From assembly GCA_020430445.1 (NCBI GenBank), contig JAGQJZ010000007.1, positions 1-54,803 on the forward strand: a DNA stretch of 54,803 bases. Reading direction: 5' to 3'. Source of the DNA: Nitrospina sp. Lineage in GTDB: Bacteria; Nitrospinota; Nitrospinia; Nitrospinales; Nitrospinaceae. Below are positions 44,801-53,333 of the stretch, one piece after another. Made by a program: the position numbers and the translations under genes. Numbering within the stretch: the stretch's first letter is position 1; each line of letters opens with the position of its first letter. Below the pieces are notes generated by a model, which was given only the letters and a program-made list of their open reading frames with translations, did not search any database and was not told the origin of the DNA.

Positions 44801-45099
44801 CGGACCTTTCCGGAATTCAGGCGCAGATCAACCGCGTGCCGGGACTGCTACCCCTGGACGCGCTGAATTCCGTCGGCGCTTCACTGGAAACGGTCGGCAA
44901 TGAACTGCGTGAAATTGACGTCCACGCCATGATCGAGACCATCAACGGTCTGGCCCCGGCTGTGAGCGACGCGGTCACGGATACGATCGAGGCGTTGCAA
45001 ACAGAGATCAAAAAACTGCTCGAATCCATTAAATACGCCAGCCAGTCCGGTGGCGCCAGCGCCAGCATCAGCGTCAGCGCGAGTGTGGGGACAGGATGA
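41806..45099 (+). CDS. 1097-residue alpha-helical protein, candidate tape measure or cargo
   Basis: Not recognised as a family. The sequence is nearly all helix with long Leu/Ile/Val heptads and no enzymatic motif. Two related halves are suggested by QHIGSDLRTMLQKLEAL near residue 245 and THIGSDLQSLLDSLDPE near residue 866. A Pro/Ala-rich hinge (ASLPPRVEGDQQPAPANGNQALPPG) divides them at ~690-715, and the C-terminus is a Ser/Ala/Gly-rich tail. Length and helicity resemble tape-measure proteins, although the gene sits after the fibre genes; a lumen-loaded or exported protein is an alternative. It is coupled by ATGA to the giant gene downstream. Confidence 0.55.
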   Translation: MSLISELKGLDLSAIVDAKASVSLAVNTPDLQKILNEGAVTSMMGSLGGTLSSLQTSLDIKPEDMIEPLAKAIQELAGQVNVTDIPIADLLKAVADGAEILAGLIGGLNGDLNEISVPGNDTLGKVFEKAGGPIGDYAMKTVENLSSYRAIVNVVESGIPKDASALAELGIKILLPVPQQTLEQVHGQIGTVLQGLQDFSIPTARINGMVQILGQVRVAAQAGNAASVQAALNELQQVRQSTIQHIGSDLRTMLQKLEALRIEDKLQAVASATSVFQNLKPGAIEELETWRKMIAEVRAQVNSVDPQQGLAELSAMLDKVEAEALKRIGGLFDEQAIKLENWVRGLLREIPLRKYRNLITSQILLVAEKINGAKLDQVSKSIRGGIDELTEIIEKLDLQALVGNATGEVENAIKSALDSLEAALGDITTRINEIADQVNTILGQAITGLKSFREAVDEAQALLAEANIEGAKQEVIETLESFRKEAEKLLSSVPIPEEMRPVVDQLIKSVESVDVQKAIGDPLKAVAEQIKLPEEIGVTVSDGLETIADVVSSVIPKQVGEELTQEIDKLFQELNNIDISGVTSGVSAQLDQVASLLEKIDPVSMVEPASEVFDKILGQLDRIHPRILLKPVIDAYDKILGSIPIPDAETINSRVGKIASTAGETAARAAAEPMKQLAGKDASLPPRVEGDQQPAPANGNQALPPGFDKVKPGDVIRMMGFLPAKLKEALGALEAGPAGDVLQKLQELCRGLAENIRKVQGAVIEVDHKIESALDDVLIQLTHEQLETQLALKAGFSASAGGSNFDLNASVALVGSVGPGSLREALAPELELIQKCSKRTSRVLSGGVAHQLEIIATNLESCALTHIGSDLQSLLDSLDPEPIAAELDGLVLDIVNKTMSTIGSVEAEVKSLFARLETLIKTFNPGAQAHKYLKVLNVLREELDLLNPSRLADELGEVHAAIRASLNAYHPRVFAQEFSELLVATALQVRSLDPAGFMPDLSGIQAQINRVPGLLPLDALNSVGASLETVGNELREIDVHAMIETINGLAPAVSDAVTDTIEALQTEIKKLLESIKYASQSGGASASISVSASVGTG

Positions 45100-48000
45100 C
45101 AACGTTCGCCAAAACCGCAGTATCCATAAAAGAAAAGTTTTTCCTGATCCCGGGAACCGATCAGGTGCTGGTCTATCAACACGATGCTGAAAACGATCAA
45201 CTCCAGGTCATCGCCGGCGAAGGACGCGTTTACTGGGAACGGAATCCGAACAATTCCATCCTGTTCGATGGCGGACAGTGGGAACTCACGGAAAACCGCA
45301 TCGAAAAAGGGTTTGTCCGGGTTTACTCGGGACACGCCGGAAAATGGAAGGAACACTACCTTCTGGACGACAAAAAACGTCCGGTGTTCATCGACGGCGT
45401 CGACATCATCCGCGACGATTGCGGAAGGGTCGTCGCCTGCATGGACCGCGAAAACAAACTCTCTTCCAACCCTCATGAATGGTTTTACACCTATCAGCCC
45501 AAGGGCCTGGTTTCGATCGAAGGCCCGGGCATCCGCAGACAGATCGCCCTGGACGACCGCGGCCGCGTCCTCGGCTGGCGGGGCGACGGCCTGGCTCACG
45601 AGTTTTCCTACAATGCGCTCGGGGCCAGGGAGGATGTCAAACCCCTTCCGGCGCACACGTTTCACCGCGACACTCTGGGACGGCTGTGGACGATCCGGGA
45701 CCCGCAGGGACGCATCAAAAACATCTTCCTGTGGGAGGGCTACCGCTGTTTCGCCCGCATTGACGGCCCCATCGGCGCCCCCGTAAGCGCGGTTTTTTCC
45801 CTGGATCCCACGGGCACCCCGATCCGCGTCATCACGCCGGATGCCGTCACCCGCGTCCCGCGCGATGCGTTCGGCGAAAGCCTGCTCCACCTCGAAGGAG
45901 TGCCCGGTCTGTTTGGAGCGCTGACGCACAACGGATTGGCCTACCTCCCCTGGCGGGTCCTCGATTCCAAAGTCGGAGCCTTCTGTTCACCCGACCCGTA
46001 CGACGGCAGCGCAGCCGATCCCCGCAGGGGACCCGGCGGCGAATGGACCGGTCCCCTGCCGGTCGAACCGGACGGGGAAAACCGGTACTACACTGTCTGC
46101 CGTCACGATCCCATTGGACGCGCCGACCCCTCCGGCGCCATTTCCGCCGGCCTGATCATCAGTGACATCACCTGGTCCCTGCAAAACAACATCCTGACTT
46201 TTTTCGGTCTCGACTGGACCATCAACTTTCTGGCCAGCCTGTTCACCGGATTTCAAATCGGAGAGTTCGGCAGTTCGGAAGGACTGAAAGCCAGCGACCG
46301 CATGGGTTCATTCGCCCTGCGGCGGGATGGCGTCCTGGTCAATTCCGGCACCCACGCCGCCACGGGACTCCGGGATTCCCGCGCTTTCACCACGCAGCAC
46401 ATTGTGTGGGCGACCGCCAACGATTTCATCCTGCTGGAAAGAGGACGGGTGATCGATCCAAAGGAACGGTTCGAGCCCACTCTCTATGGCACCCTTTTAC
46501 TGGCGCAACCGAAGGAGCAACCACCCTTTGTTCTCGTGGGAGGCGGCGGCACCGGAGCGGCGATGGACTGGAGCCGTTATGGCGGCCCCGCCGAACCGGC
46601 CGCGCCGGGCTCACTGGTTCCCAAATTTCCCAGAGGCGGATTCCATTTCAATGTCATCAATCCGGTCTACAGCAGCAATATCGAGTGCCCCCTGACGGAA
46701 CTGGTCCCGGGAGCCGATGTCGCTCTGGGCACTCTGCAGAGCCGGGCTGTGGTCAACCTGCCGCTTTCCGCCACCGCTCCTTCCGCAGGCGATCTGGTCC
46801 TGCTGACTGACACGCAAAACGATCTGGTGCTGACCAAGGTCGCGTCGTCCACCCTCGACTCGGGCCGGAGGTTGATCCGTCTGGACGACGACGCGCCTTC
46901 GATCGGGCCCAACAACGTCACCCTGAGGCAGATGGACCCCGCGCCGGTCACCTCCGAAACCCGGGCTACAGAGGCCGCCGTGACCAACGCCTTCACGGCA
47001 GTGGGCGCAACGCATCCCTATTCGAAAAACGACCTGCTCAATTTCAAGGATAATGGAACCGGAGACATCACCGTCGCCCGGGTGGAAAAACTGGAAGCCC
47101 GGCTGCCGCTGGACCGCGCTTTGCCCAATACCTTCACCAAACCGATCCAGATTTCCAGCACCCTGATCAACGGCACGGTTGAAAAACCCAAACGGACGGG
47201 CAACGACACCCTGGAGTTTGCAGCGGGCAAGGCCCCGGCAGTGGGCAGCCTGGGGCTCGTCAGTGGAAACGGGCAGGCCATTCCGGTGCGCGTCACGAGC
47301 TCCCCTTCGGCGGATACCGTCCAGGTCGACACCAACGTTTCCACCGCCAGCGCCCTCAACGATCCCGTCGATTTTCAATCGCTGGTGGCCCTGAATTCGA
47401 TCGGCCAACGGGATGACGCACCGGAAGGGGCGTCCCAAATCACCTACGCGCCTTCCGCTTCCGGCCAGGCCCCGGACGGCAGCGCCTCCACCGTGGTCCT
47501 CAGGTTTGACTCCTCAGGCAACGTCGCCGTGCGGCGCGTCACCGCGGCGCCCGGTTACGATGCCGTTGCCATGGACCGGGCGATCACCGGCCCCGGTCCC
47601 TGGACCGTAGAACGGTATAAAACAAAGGACGGTTCGTCGGATATCACGGGGCTGACCATCACGCAGGCCGCTTCCCTGGTTGCCCGGCCTTCGAATATCG
47701 TCGACAACGCTTCCGCCCTGAGGCTGCAACTGGTCAGCCACTCCGGCACCCCGCCGGTGCTCACCGCCGCGTCCACCCTGTATTCGAACCAGACCATCAA
47801 CGGAGACAAGTTCACCACATCCGCGCCGCCGTCCGGCGCGGGCCGGCATCCGGCCAACCCGCAACCGGGGGAAGTGGTGCTGGGAACCGACGCCAACGGC
47901 AGCAAGCCCCTGCTGGTGCACAAAGTCCGCCTGACCCCGACTTTTGACCGCAACCTCGATGTCAACGAGGACAACCTGACCGCCGTCCGGCTGGGAACGG

Positions 48001-51000
48001 ACGGGTTTGTGTGGACGGCGACCCGCGTCGCCAACGACATCCTCACTCTTGGAACGCAGGTGGCGGGCGTGGACATGCAGTTTCCCCGTTTCCAGACGGG
48101 AGAGATCGTCCTCGTCAACTGGACCGATTCGGGCGCGCAGAGCAGTGCGTACCGCGTCTCCAAGGTTCAGGGCCTGACCCTGACCCTCGAAGGCGGCACG
48201 GCGGTGATCACCGCGGCCGCCAGCGCCATCACGGTGCAGCGCCTGGTCCCCACGGACCCCGGCACCGGAGATTCCCTGCTCGCGCGCGAGGGCAAACGCG
48301 TCGGCGCGAGCCCGAGCAATCAAATCACCTTTTCCGTCTGGCAGCCCAACGCGTTTCCGGACACCCGCGTGGTTGGAATCATCAGCGGAGACAAAACGTT
48401 TCCCGCGGTGGTCACCAACGCCAACCAGGATTGCGAAATCACATTCAGCGCCAATCCGGGAATGACCAACCCCGTGGACATCGGGTCACTCAATCCCTCG
48501 GCAACCGGGTTCGCCACGCGGTTCGTGCGTGAAGGCGACACGATCCTGGTCACGGACGACACCACCGGTCTCTCGACCGGAGCCAATCAGGAACTGCTGG
48601 TCGTGCCTTTTGTCAGCTCCGACGTGGCCGCAAAATCCGCGCGCCTGCATCCGGGCTCGCTGCTGGTGCCGGTCGACGAAAGCACCGAGATCGACCGCCG
48701 GCAATCCCTGATCGACCACGAACTGGCCCACACCATCCAGTATTCCAAGTGGGGGCCTCTCTGGTTCTGCCTCTTCCCCACGTTCATCCTGGAACTCGGA
48801 CTGGAACTGGGCACGGACACGGACCTGCCGAATTATTCCGAATTCCAGGCCGGAACCGTCACGGCCGAAGGCACGAATTATAAATTGAAGTTCACCGGCG
48901 CGAGCCTGTCGCTCTCCAAAAACGATGTGGTGCAACTGGTGCAGGGCGGCAGCGTGAAAACAGCGAAAGTGGACGATACCGGTGGCGGGGAGTTCACGCT
49001 GAAACCGGAAAAGGGAAGCGCCCCGCTGTTCACCGGCAACCTGCAGGCCAGGAAAAGAAACCAGAACCTGGCGGCGGACGTGTTCATGAATATTTTCCAG
49101 ACCACCACGCACGGGGGCCTGGTCAACATCACGGCGGGAAGCCTGTGGTCGAGCGTGATCTGGCTGATCTCCAAGGGCGTGTACGGCCTGCACCGCGCCC
49201 GCATCGGAACGGGAGAGCTGTATCCCGCCACGGTCAAAGCGGGTGGAATGGAGCTTGAGCTCACCGACGACAAGGGCAAGCAGGAGGTCAAGGCGGGCCG
49301 CGTGTCGATCAAAAGTGAAAAGAACGTGGTGGTGCGCAGCGCCACAAAAAGCGGCAACGTCCTGACCTTGGATCAAAAGATCACGTTCACCGGCACGGTG
49401 AACGTGGCGAATTACTCCACGCACGATCCGGGCTCCGCGTTCGACTGGGTCGATTACTACGCGGCAAACGTGATCACAAAAGACAATCCGTTTGTGGTCA
49501 AACTGACCCAGTCCAATGCCAGCGGCATGGAGGCGGGCATTCGCGACCGGGTCGAGATCAAATACCGCGATCAATCCTTCCGCACCAATGTGGTGTCGGT
49601 CAACGGGGACGACATCGGCCTGGAAGACCCGATTCCGATTGCAAATTCCGAACTGAGCCTGCGCATCGGGAAGATCGGCACGCGCGATCCCATGGGCAAC
49701 GCGGATTCCATCGTGATGGAATCGCTGGGCCTGGGCTGGATGCGGTGGATTTTTGATCCCTGGGGGCAGATCCAGGTGCAGGCGCAACCGAAGGACACCT
49801 GGCTGAGCGTGTTCCTGCACGCCGTCCGCTACGTCATGGGAACGCAGAACTGGAGCGTGCTGGCGCCTCCCTTCTTTGGCTATGTGTTCTGGTGGCGCTT
49901 GTTCCGCGAAAGCGAGTCTCACCTCACCGCGATCGAACAAAACGCTTCGGAAGAAAGCGGCGACCTGTACAGTCCGCTGGGGCGTCTCTACGGGCAGCGC
50001 CGGAAAACGGGAGCCTACGGGCATTACAACATGGTGGTGGGAGACGTCGCGCGTTATTACTACTGGCCGCACAGTAGCGAAGACAATTTTGTCACGCTGA
50101 CGAACCAGTCGTCTCCCGGTGTCCACGTGGACAAGGACGAAATCAGAATCATTCCTTTTCCCGACAACAGCGGCGCCAGCGGCGAACCCAATGCCACCAC
50201 GCAGGTGGACCCGGCGGAGACCAACCCGGCTCTGGGAATATCCGACCTGTTCATGGATAAAAACCTCACCGCGCCCAATCAATTGATCGCCTCCGTCACC
50301 GGCCCGACCAGCATGGAGTTCAGTGAGCGCGGCCTGATTCCCACCGCCGCCACGACGCAGCGGCACCTGGGCGGGTACGCCGCCTTCACGCGGCCGGGCG
50401 AGTACAGGGCCACCACCCGCAATGGGATAACCGGCGGCGACAGAGGCCGCGAAGCGCATGAGGACGAGGCGCAAACCCTGTTCTTCAATATCACCGTGGT
50501 CGACGTCACCGTGAAGGTCAATGGGATCGAAGTGAGCGAAGGCGCGACCGTCGACCTCATCCAGACCCAGCAGGCCACGGTTTCGATCGAGGTTCCCGCC
50601 GATGAACGCGGCGGCAGCCCGCGCCAGTTCCGCACCACGCTTCCGCGGCCGGAGGACGGCCCGGTATTGCGGCAGTCCAACAACCGGGTGCTGTCCGCGC
50701 AAACCACCAACGGAAGCGAACGGGTGGAAGTCAGCCGTTTCTACGACTTTGACGAGGACAAATCGACTTACACCGACGAATGTTTTTCAAGATTCGGCGT
50801 TCACCTGGGAGGCGACATCCACATTACCGTGCGGCAGTTCGTGGCCAACGTGGTCGACACCCTGCCCCTGCGCGGCGACGCCAACCCGACTTCCACCGCC
50901 GCCGACCTGAAACAGGGGCAGAAGGGTTTCCTGCTCATCCCGAGCGCGGTGGTCGATCCTCCCGAATTGAAACAGTTCGATGGCCGCGCACCGGCCAATA

Positions 51001-51200
51001 CCGATCCCAAGATCACCATTTCACCGATCGCCTCGCCTTCGGACGCCGTCAAGGCGTTTATCGGCAGCCAGGGCGCCGCGTTCGAGGTCTCCTTCGACGC
51101 CGCTCCCGCCGTGGCGGGCTCCACCCCCATCCGGCTGGAAGTGAAAGTGGGCAGCGGCACCACCGCCACCCTGTCATGCACTTTCAACCTGGTCCCCTGA
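45096..51200 (+). CDS. Giant Rhs-core protein with beta modules and HELAH metalloprotease-like motif
   Basis: A 2034-residue protein, the last gene of the operon. Residues ~100-350 hold Rhs/YD-type repeats (FHRDTLGRLWTIRDPQGRIKNIFLWEG) closing with an Rhs-associated core (FCSPDPYDGSAADPRR, then RHDPIGRADPSGA at ~345). This is far shorter than a full Rhs cocoon. Residues ~350-530 include QHIVWATANDFILLERG. From ~560 to 1500 are repeated beta modules marked by GDLVLL, GEVVLG, GEIVLV, GDTILV and NDVVQL. DHELAHTIQY places an HExxH zinc site at His1208-His1212. Residues ~1700-2034 are Ig-like. It is the best effector or adhesin candidate of the system; enzymatic activity is not proven and a third zinc ligand is not evident. 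Confidence 0.7.
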   Translation: MTTFAKTAVSIKEKFFLIPGTDQVLVYQHDAENDQLQVIAGEGRVYWERNPNNSILFDGGQWELTENRIEKGFVRVYSGHAGKWKEHYLLDDKKRPVFIDGVDIIRDDCGRVVACMDRENKLSSNPHEWFYTYQPKGLVSIEGPGIRRQIALDDRGRVLGWRGDGLAHEFSYNALGAREDVKPLPAHTFHRDTLGRLWTIRDPQGRIKNIFLWEGYRCFARIDGPIGAPVSAVFSLDPTGTPIRVITPDAVTRVPRDAFGESLLHLEGVPGLFGALTHNGLAYLPWRVLDSKVGAFCSPDPYDGSAADPRRGPGGEWTGPLPVEPDGENRYYTVCRHDPIGRADPSGAISAGLIISDITWSLQNNILTFFGLDWTINFLASLFTGFQIGEFGSSEGLKASDRMGSFALRRDGVLVNSGTHAATGLRDSRAFTTQHIVWATANDFILLERGRVIDPKERFEPTLYGTLLLAQPKEQPPFVLVGGGGTGAAMDWSRYGGPAEPAAPGSLVPKFPRGGFHFNVINPVYSSNIECPLTELVPGADVALGTLQSRAVVNLPLSATAPSAGDLVLLTDTQNDLVLTKVASSTLDSGRRLIRLDDDAPSIGPNNVTLRQMDPAPVTSETRATEAAVTNAFTAVGATHPYSKNDLLNFKDNGTGDITVARVEKLEARLPLDRALPNTFTKPIQISSTLINGTVEKPKRTGNDTLEFAAGKAPAVGSLGLVSGNGQAIPVRVTSSPSADTVQVDTNVSTASALNDPVDFQSLVALNSIGQRDDAPEGASQITYAPSASGQAPDGSASTVVLRFDSSGNVAVRRVTAAPGYDAVAMDRAITGPGPWTVERYKTKDGSSDITGLTITQAASLVARPSNIVDNASALRLQLVSHSGTPPVLTAASTLYSNQTINGDKFTTSAPPSGAGRHPANPQPGEVVLGTDANGSKPLLVHKVRLTPTFDRNLDVNEDNLTAVRLGTDGFVWTATRVANDILTLGTQVAGVDMQFPRFQTGEIVLVNWTDSGAQSSAYRVSKVQGLTLTLEGGTAVITAAASAITVQRLVPTDPGTGDSLLAREGKRVGASPSNQITFSVWQPNAFPDTRVVGIISGDKTFPAVVTNANQDCEITFSANPGMTNPVDIGSLNPSATGFATRFVREGDTILVTDDTTGLSTGANQELLVVPFVSSDVAAKSARLHPGSLLVPVDESTEIDRRQSLIDHELAHTIQYSKWGPLWFCLFPTFILELGLELGTDTDLPNYSEFQAGTVTAEGTNYKLKFTGASLSLSKNDVVQLVQGGSVKTAKVDDTGGGEFTLKPEKGSAPLFTGNLQARKRNQNLAADVFMNIFQTTTHGGLVNITAGSLWSSVIWLISKGVYGLHRARIGTGELYPATVKAGGMELELTDDKGKQEVKAGRVSIKSEKNVVVRSATKSGNVLTLDQKITFTGTVNVANYSTHDPGSAFDWVDYYAANVITKDNPFVVKLTQSNASGMEAGIRDRVEIKYRDQSFRTNVVSVNGDDIGLEDPIPIANSELSLRIGKIGTRDPMGNADSIVMESLGLGWMRWIFDPWGQIQVQAQPKDTWLSVFLHAVRYVMGTQNWSVLAPPFFGYVFWWRLFRESESHLTAIEQNASEESGDLYSPLGRLYGQRRKTGAYGHYNMVVGDVARYYYWPHSSEDNFVTLTNQSSPGVHVDKDEIRIIPFPDNSGASGEPNATTQVDPAETNPALGISDLFMDKNLTAPNQLIASVTGPTSMEFSERGLIPTAATTQRHLGGYAAFTRPGEYRATTRNGITGGDRGREAHEDEAQTLFFNITVVDVTVKVNGIEVSEGATVDLIQTQQATVSIEVPADERGGSPRQFRTTLPRPEDGPVLRQSNNRVLSAQTTNGSERVEVSRFYDFDEDKSTYTDECFSRFGVHLGGDIHITVRQFVANVVDTLPLRGDANPTSTAADLKQGQKGFLLIPSAVVDPPELKQFDGRAPANTDPKITISPIASPSDAVKAFIGSQGAAFEVSFDAAPAVAGSTPIRLEVKVGSGTTATLSCTFNLVP

Positions 51201-51395
51201 TAAAGCGGACCCCGCACAGCCCGGGACAACCCGCCAGCGGGCTTCCCGCAGCCCGCCGGCAGCGCGCGCGGCCCCGGCCCGTTTCCCGCGTGGCGCGCCC
51301 TGTTTTAGGGGCCCACAGCGGCCTCCTGCGCGGAATCGCAAAGAAAAATGGTCCTCGTCAGGCGAAAGAGGTAAAATGCCTCTGGGTCCGCTTTA
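51201..51395. mobile_element. Putative non-coding MITE-like element with 12-bp terminal inverted repeats
   Basis: TAAAGCGGACCC at 51201-51212 is matched exactly by its reverse complement GGGTCCGCTTTA at 51384-51395. The 171 bases between are very GC-rich and non-coding. It begins one base after the operon's last stop codon. No transposase and no clear target duplication are visible. The rest of the gap to 51642 (GC/C-rich, with CCCCCTTGCACAGGGGG near 51560) contains no gene. Confidence 0.5.
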
Positions 51396-51642
51396 CAGGC
51401 TCAAAAGAGCAGGAATTCCCCATTGTGCCATTATGAGGCGAAGCTGAACTTTCTTGCCTTTGCTTTTGATTAGGCGTTACCCCCCAAGAGGAAGAATCCC
51501 CCGGCCCTCCCCCGTCAGGCTCAGGACAGACGCTTCACGCACGAGGAGAAGCCGGTGTTCCCCCTTGCACAGGGGGAAGGCGAAGCCAGGGGATTCCCCC
51601 CACATGAATTGAATCACCCATCCCTGAAAGAAGTGAACTGAT

Positions 51643-52170
51643 ATGGACATCAATGCAATACCCATCGGCCAGAACCCGCCCTGGGACATCAACGTCATCA
51701 TCGAAATCCCCTTCGGCCGCGAGCCGGTAAAATATGAAGTCGATAAGAAATCCGGCGCGCTGTACGTGGACCGCGTCATGCACACCTCCATGCGCTACCC
51801 GTGCAACTACGGATTCGTGCCGCACACCACCGCCGAAGACGGCGACCCCGTGGACGTGCTCGTCGCCTCGCCCGTCGAATTTTTGTCCGGGTGCATCGTG
51901 CGGTGCCGGCCCATCGGCGTTCTGGAAATGGAAGATGAAAAAGGCAACGATGAGAAAATCCTCGCCGTGCCGGTGGACGCGCTCAACCCCTATTACGCGC
52001 ACGTGGAGGAATACACCCAGTTGCCCAAAATCTTACTCGATCAGATCACACATTTCTTTCGGCACTACAAGGACCTGGAAGACGGGAAGTGGGCCAAGGT
52101 GGAAGGCTGGAAAGACTCCGTTCACGCCGCCAAACTGATCGGGGAAGCTATAGAGCGGGAGAGAGGGTGA
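51643..52170 (+). CDS. ppa: Inorganic pyrophosphatase (family I)
   Basis: Soluble Mg-dependent enzyme hydrolysing pyrophosphate and so driving biosynthetic reactions, 175 residues as usual for bacteria. Signature EDGDPVDVLV (metal-binding Asp cluster, ~residues 65-74) follows NYGFVPHT; upstream are VIIEIPFG and KYEVDKKSG; later KILAVPVDAL and HYKDLE. All key residues are present. It stands outside the injection operon, which is separated by a repeat-like element. Confidence 0.97.
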   Translation: MDINAIPIGQNPPWDINVIIEIPFGREPVKYEVDKKSGALYVDRVMHTSMRYPCNYGFVPHTTAEDGDPVDVLVASPVEFLSGCIVRCRPIGVLEMEDEKGNDEKILAVPVDALNPYYAHVEEYTQLPKILLDQITHFFRHYKDLEDGKWAKVEGWKDSVHAAKLIGEAIERERG

Positions 52171-52313
52171 AGCATTCTTTGACCTATTGAACAACTCGAC
52201 CAGCAACAACTTTGTTCTACAATATTTCAATTAAAGACAAATGAAAGCGTTAATAATATTCAATTCGAAACCCTTGAAAAGTTGCACCTGAATTTATTTT
52301 CACGGTAATCACC

Positions 52314-52988
52314 ATGATTGCTTTCATGAGTTCATCATCCCAGAACCTCACACAAAAAGTATTCTCATCTTTTTTCTTACTATTTTTGTACCTGCCGACA
52401 ACGGGTTGGGCCGCCACTTTTTGTGGTGAGGTATTGGATTCCTACGATTTCGAGGCGGGGGTGTTTGCAGGGCCGGACCCGGATCATCTGCCCACGCGCA
52501 TCAACGCCTACGTCGACCGCCGCGTCCAGCACGAGGTGCTCAAGGGTGAACTGACCCCGGACGAGGCGCGCTTCTTCATGCAAACGGCCATCGGCGAGAT
52601 GCACCTGTTCCAGTCGATCGCCGAGAACTGCAAGCGCGAGCCGGAATCGGGCATCCGCCTGATCGACCGCCTGATCGAACCGCACATGAAACCGGCCCAC
52701 CTGCACGAGGAAAAAACCGAACGCGGCAACCGGGCGGCGGAAAACTTTCTCCCCGTCCTCTTCAAAACCTGTCAGGAGTTCTGGATGGAAACCGACTCGC
52801 TCAACCTCTGCTCCCTCGAGGTGATGCAGCGCCACCCGGACCACCCCATCGCAAAGGACGAGGCGCTGCAAGTCGATATCATCAACGGGACGATGACGGG
52901 ATTCGAGGCGCAGGCGCGCCACGGGGACGGCGACACCACTTACCGCATCACCGCCGAGGGCACGGTGACGGAATTCCATGAGGAGTGA
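52314..52988 (+). CDS. Secreted hypothetical protein
   Basis: A 224-residue protein with an N-terminal signal peptide (SSFFLLFLYLPTTGWAATF, likely cleaved after GWA-A). The mature part has four cysteines (FCGEV, ENCKRE, KTCQEF, NLCSLE), a spacing compatible with two disulfides in the periplasm. Not recognised. The exact start is uncertain (52314 or 52326), as neither has a strong ribosome site. The stop lies a few bases before a lipoprotein gene, indicating an operon. Confidence 0.65.
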   Translation: MIAFMSSSSQNLTQKVFSSFFLLFLYLPTTGWAATFCGEVLDSYDFEAGVFAGPDPDHLPTRINAYVDRRVQHEVLKGELTPDEARFFMQTAIGEMHLFQSIAENCKREPESGIRLIDRLIEPHMKPAHLHEEKTERGNRAAENFLPVLFKTCQEFWMETDSLNLCSLEVMQRHPDHPIAKDEALQVDIINGTMTGFEAQARHGDGDTTYRITAEGTVTEFHEE

Positions 52989-52991
52989 ATC

Positions 52992-53333
52992 ATGACACGA
53001 CTGCTGCAAAAACCGGTTCTGCTGCTTGCGGCGTTGCTGCTGGTGGCGGGATGCGCCAGCCCGGAGGAACGTTTCGTCGAGGCTTCGGTGAAATCCGGCA
53101 CCGTCACCGACCGCAAGGTCCTGGAATGCGCCGCGGCCAAACTGAAGAAGGACCTGGGGCCGGACCAGTTCGGCCAGTTGATCCAGGAGCTGGAATTGAT
53201 CGCCGCGAAGAAAAAGATCCCGGCGGAGGCGAACATGAAACTGATGGGAGCGATGACGGTCGCCACCGGCGCCTGCGCGGTGACGGGCGCGATCGACGGG
53301 ATCCTCGGCACCGGCAAAAAGGAAGAGTCCTAG
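52992..53333 (+). CDS. Small lipoprotein
   Basis: A 113-residue protein with a clear lipobox: MTRLLQKPVLLLAALLLVAGC, the Cys at residue 21 being the lipidated position, so the mature protein is membrane-anchored in the envelope. The remainder is helical (VLECAAAKLKKDLGPDQFGQLIQELE), ending with a hydrophobic MGAMTVATGACAVTGAIDGIL stretch. Function unknown. It is three bases after the preceding stop. An AGGAG ribosome site precedes it. Confidence 0.75.
   Translation: MTRLLQKPVLLLAALLLVAGCASPEERFVEASVKSGTVTDRKVLECAAAKLKKDLGPDQFGQLIQELELIAAKKKIPAEANMKLMGAMTVATGACAVTGAIDGILGTGKKEES

Noticed and set aside
48486-50702. Long minus-strand open frame of 738 codons opposite the giant gene
   Set aside because: It is an antisense shadow of the plus-strand gene in GC-rich DNA; its translation has no domain, and the plus frame fits Rhs and HExxH motifs and operon overlaps.
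26242-51200. Prophage or type VI secretion system
   Set aside because: No capsid, portal, terminase, integrase or lysis gene is in the run, and no TssJLM, TssB/C pair or ClpV is present. A gpI/gpJ/gp25/PAAR set without these fits an injection device better, though genes outside the window cannot be excluded.
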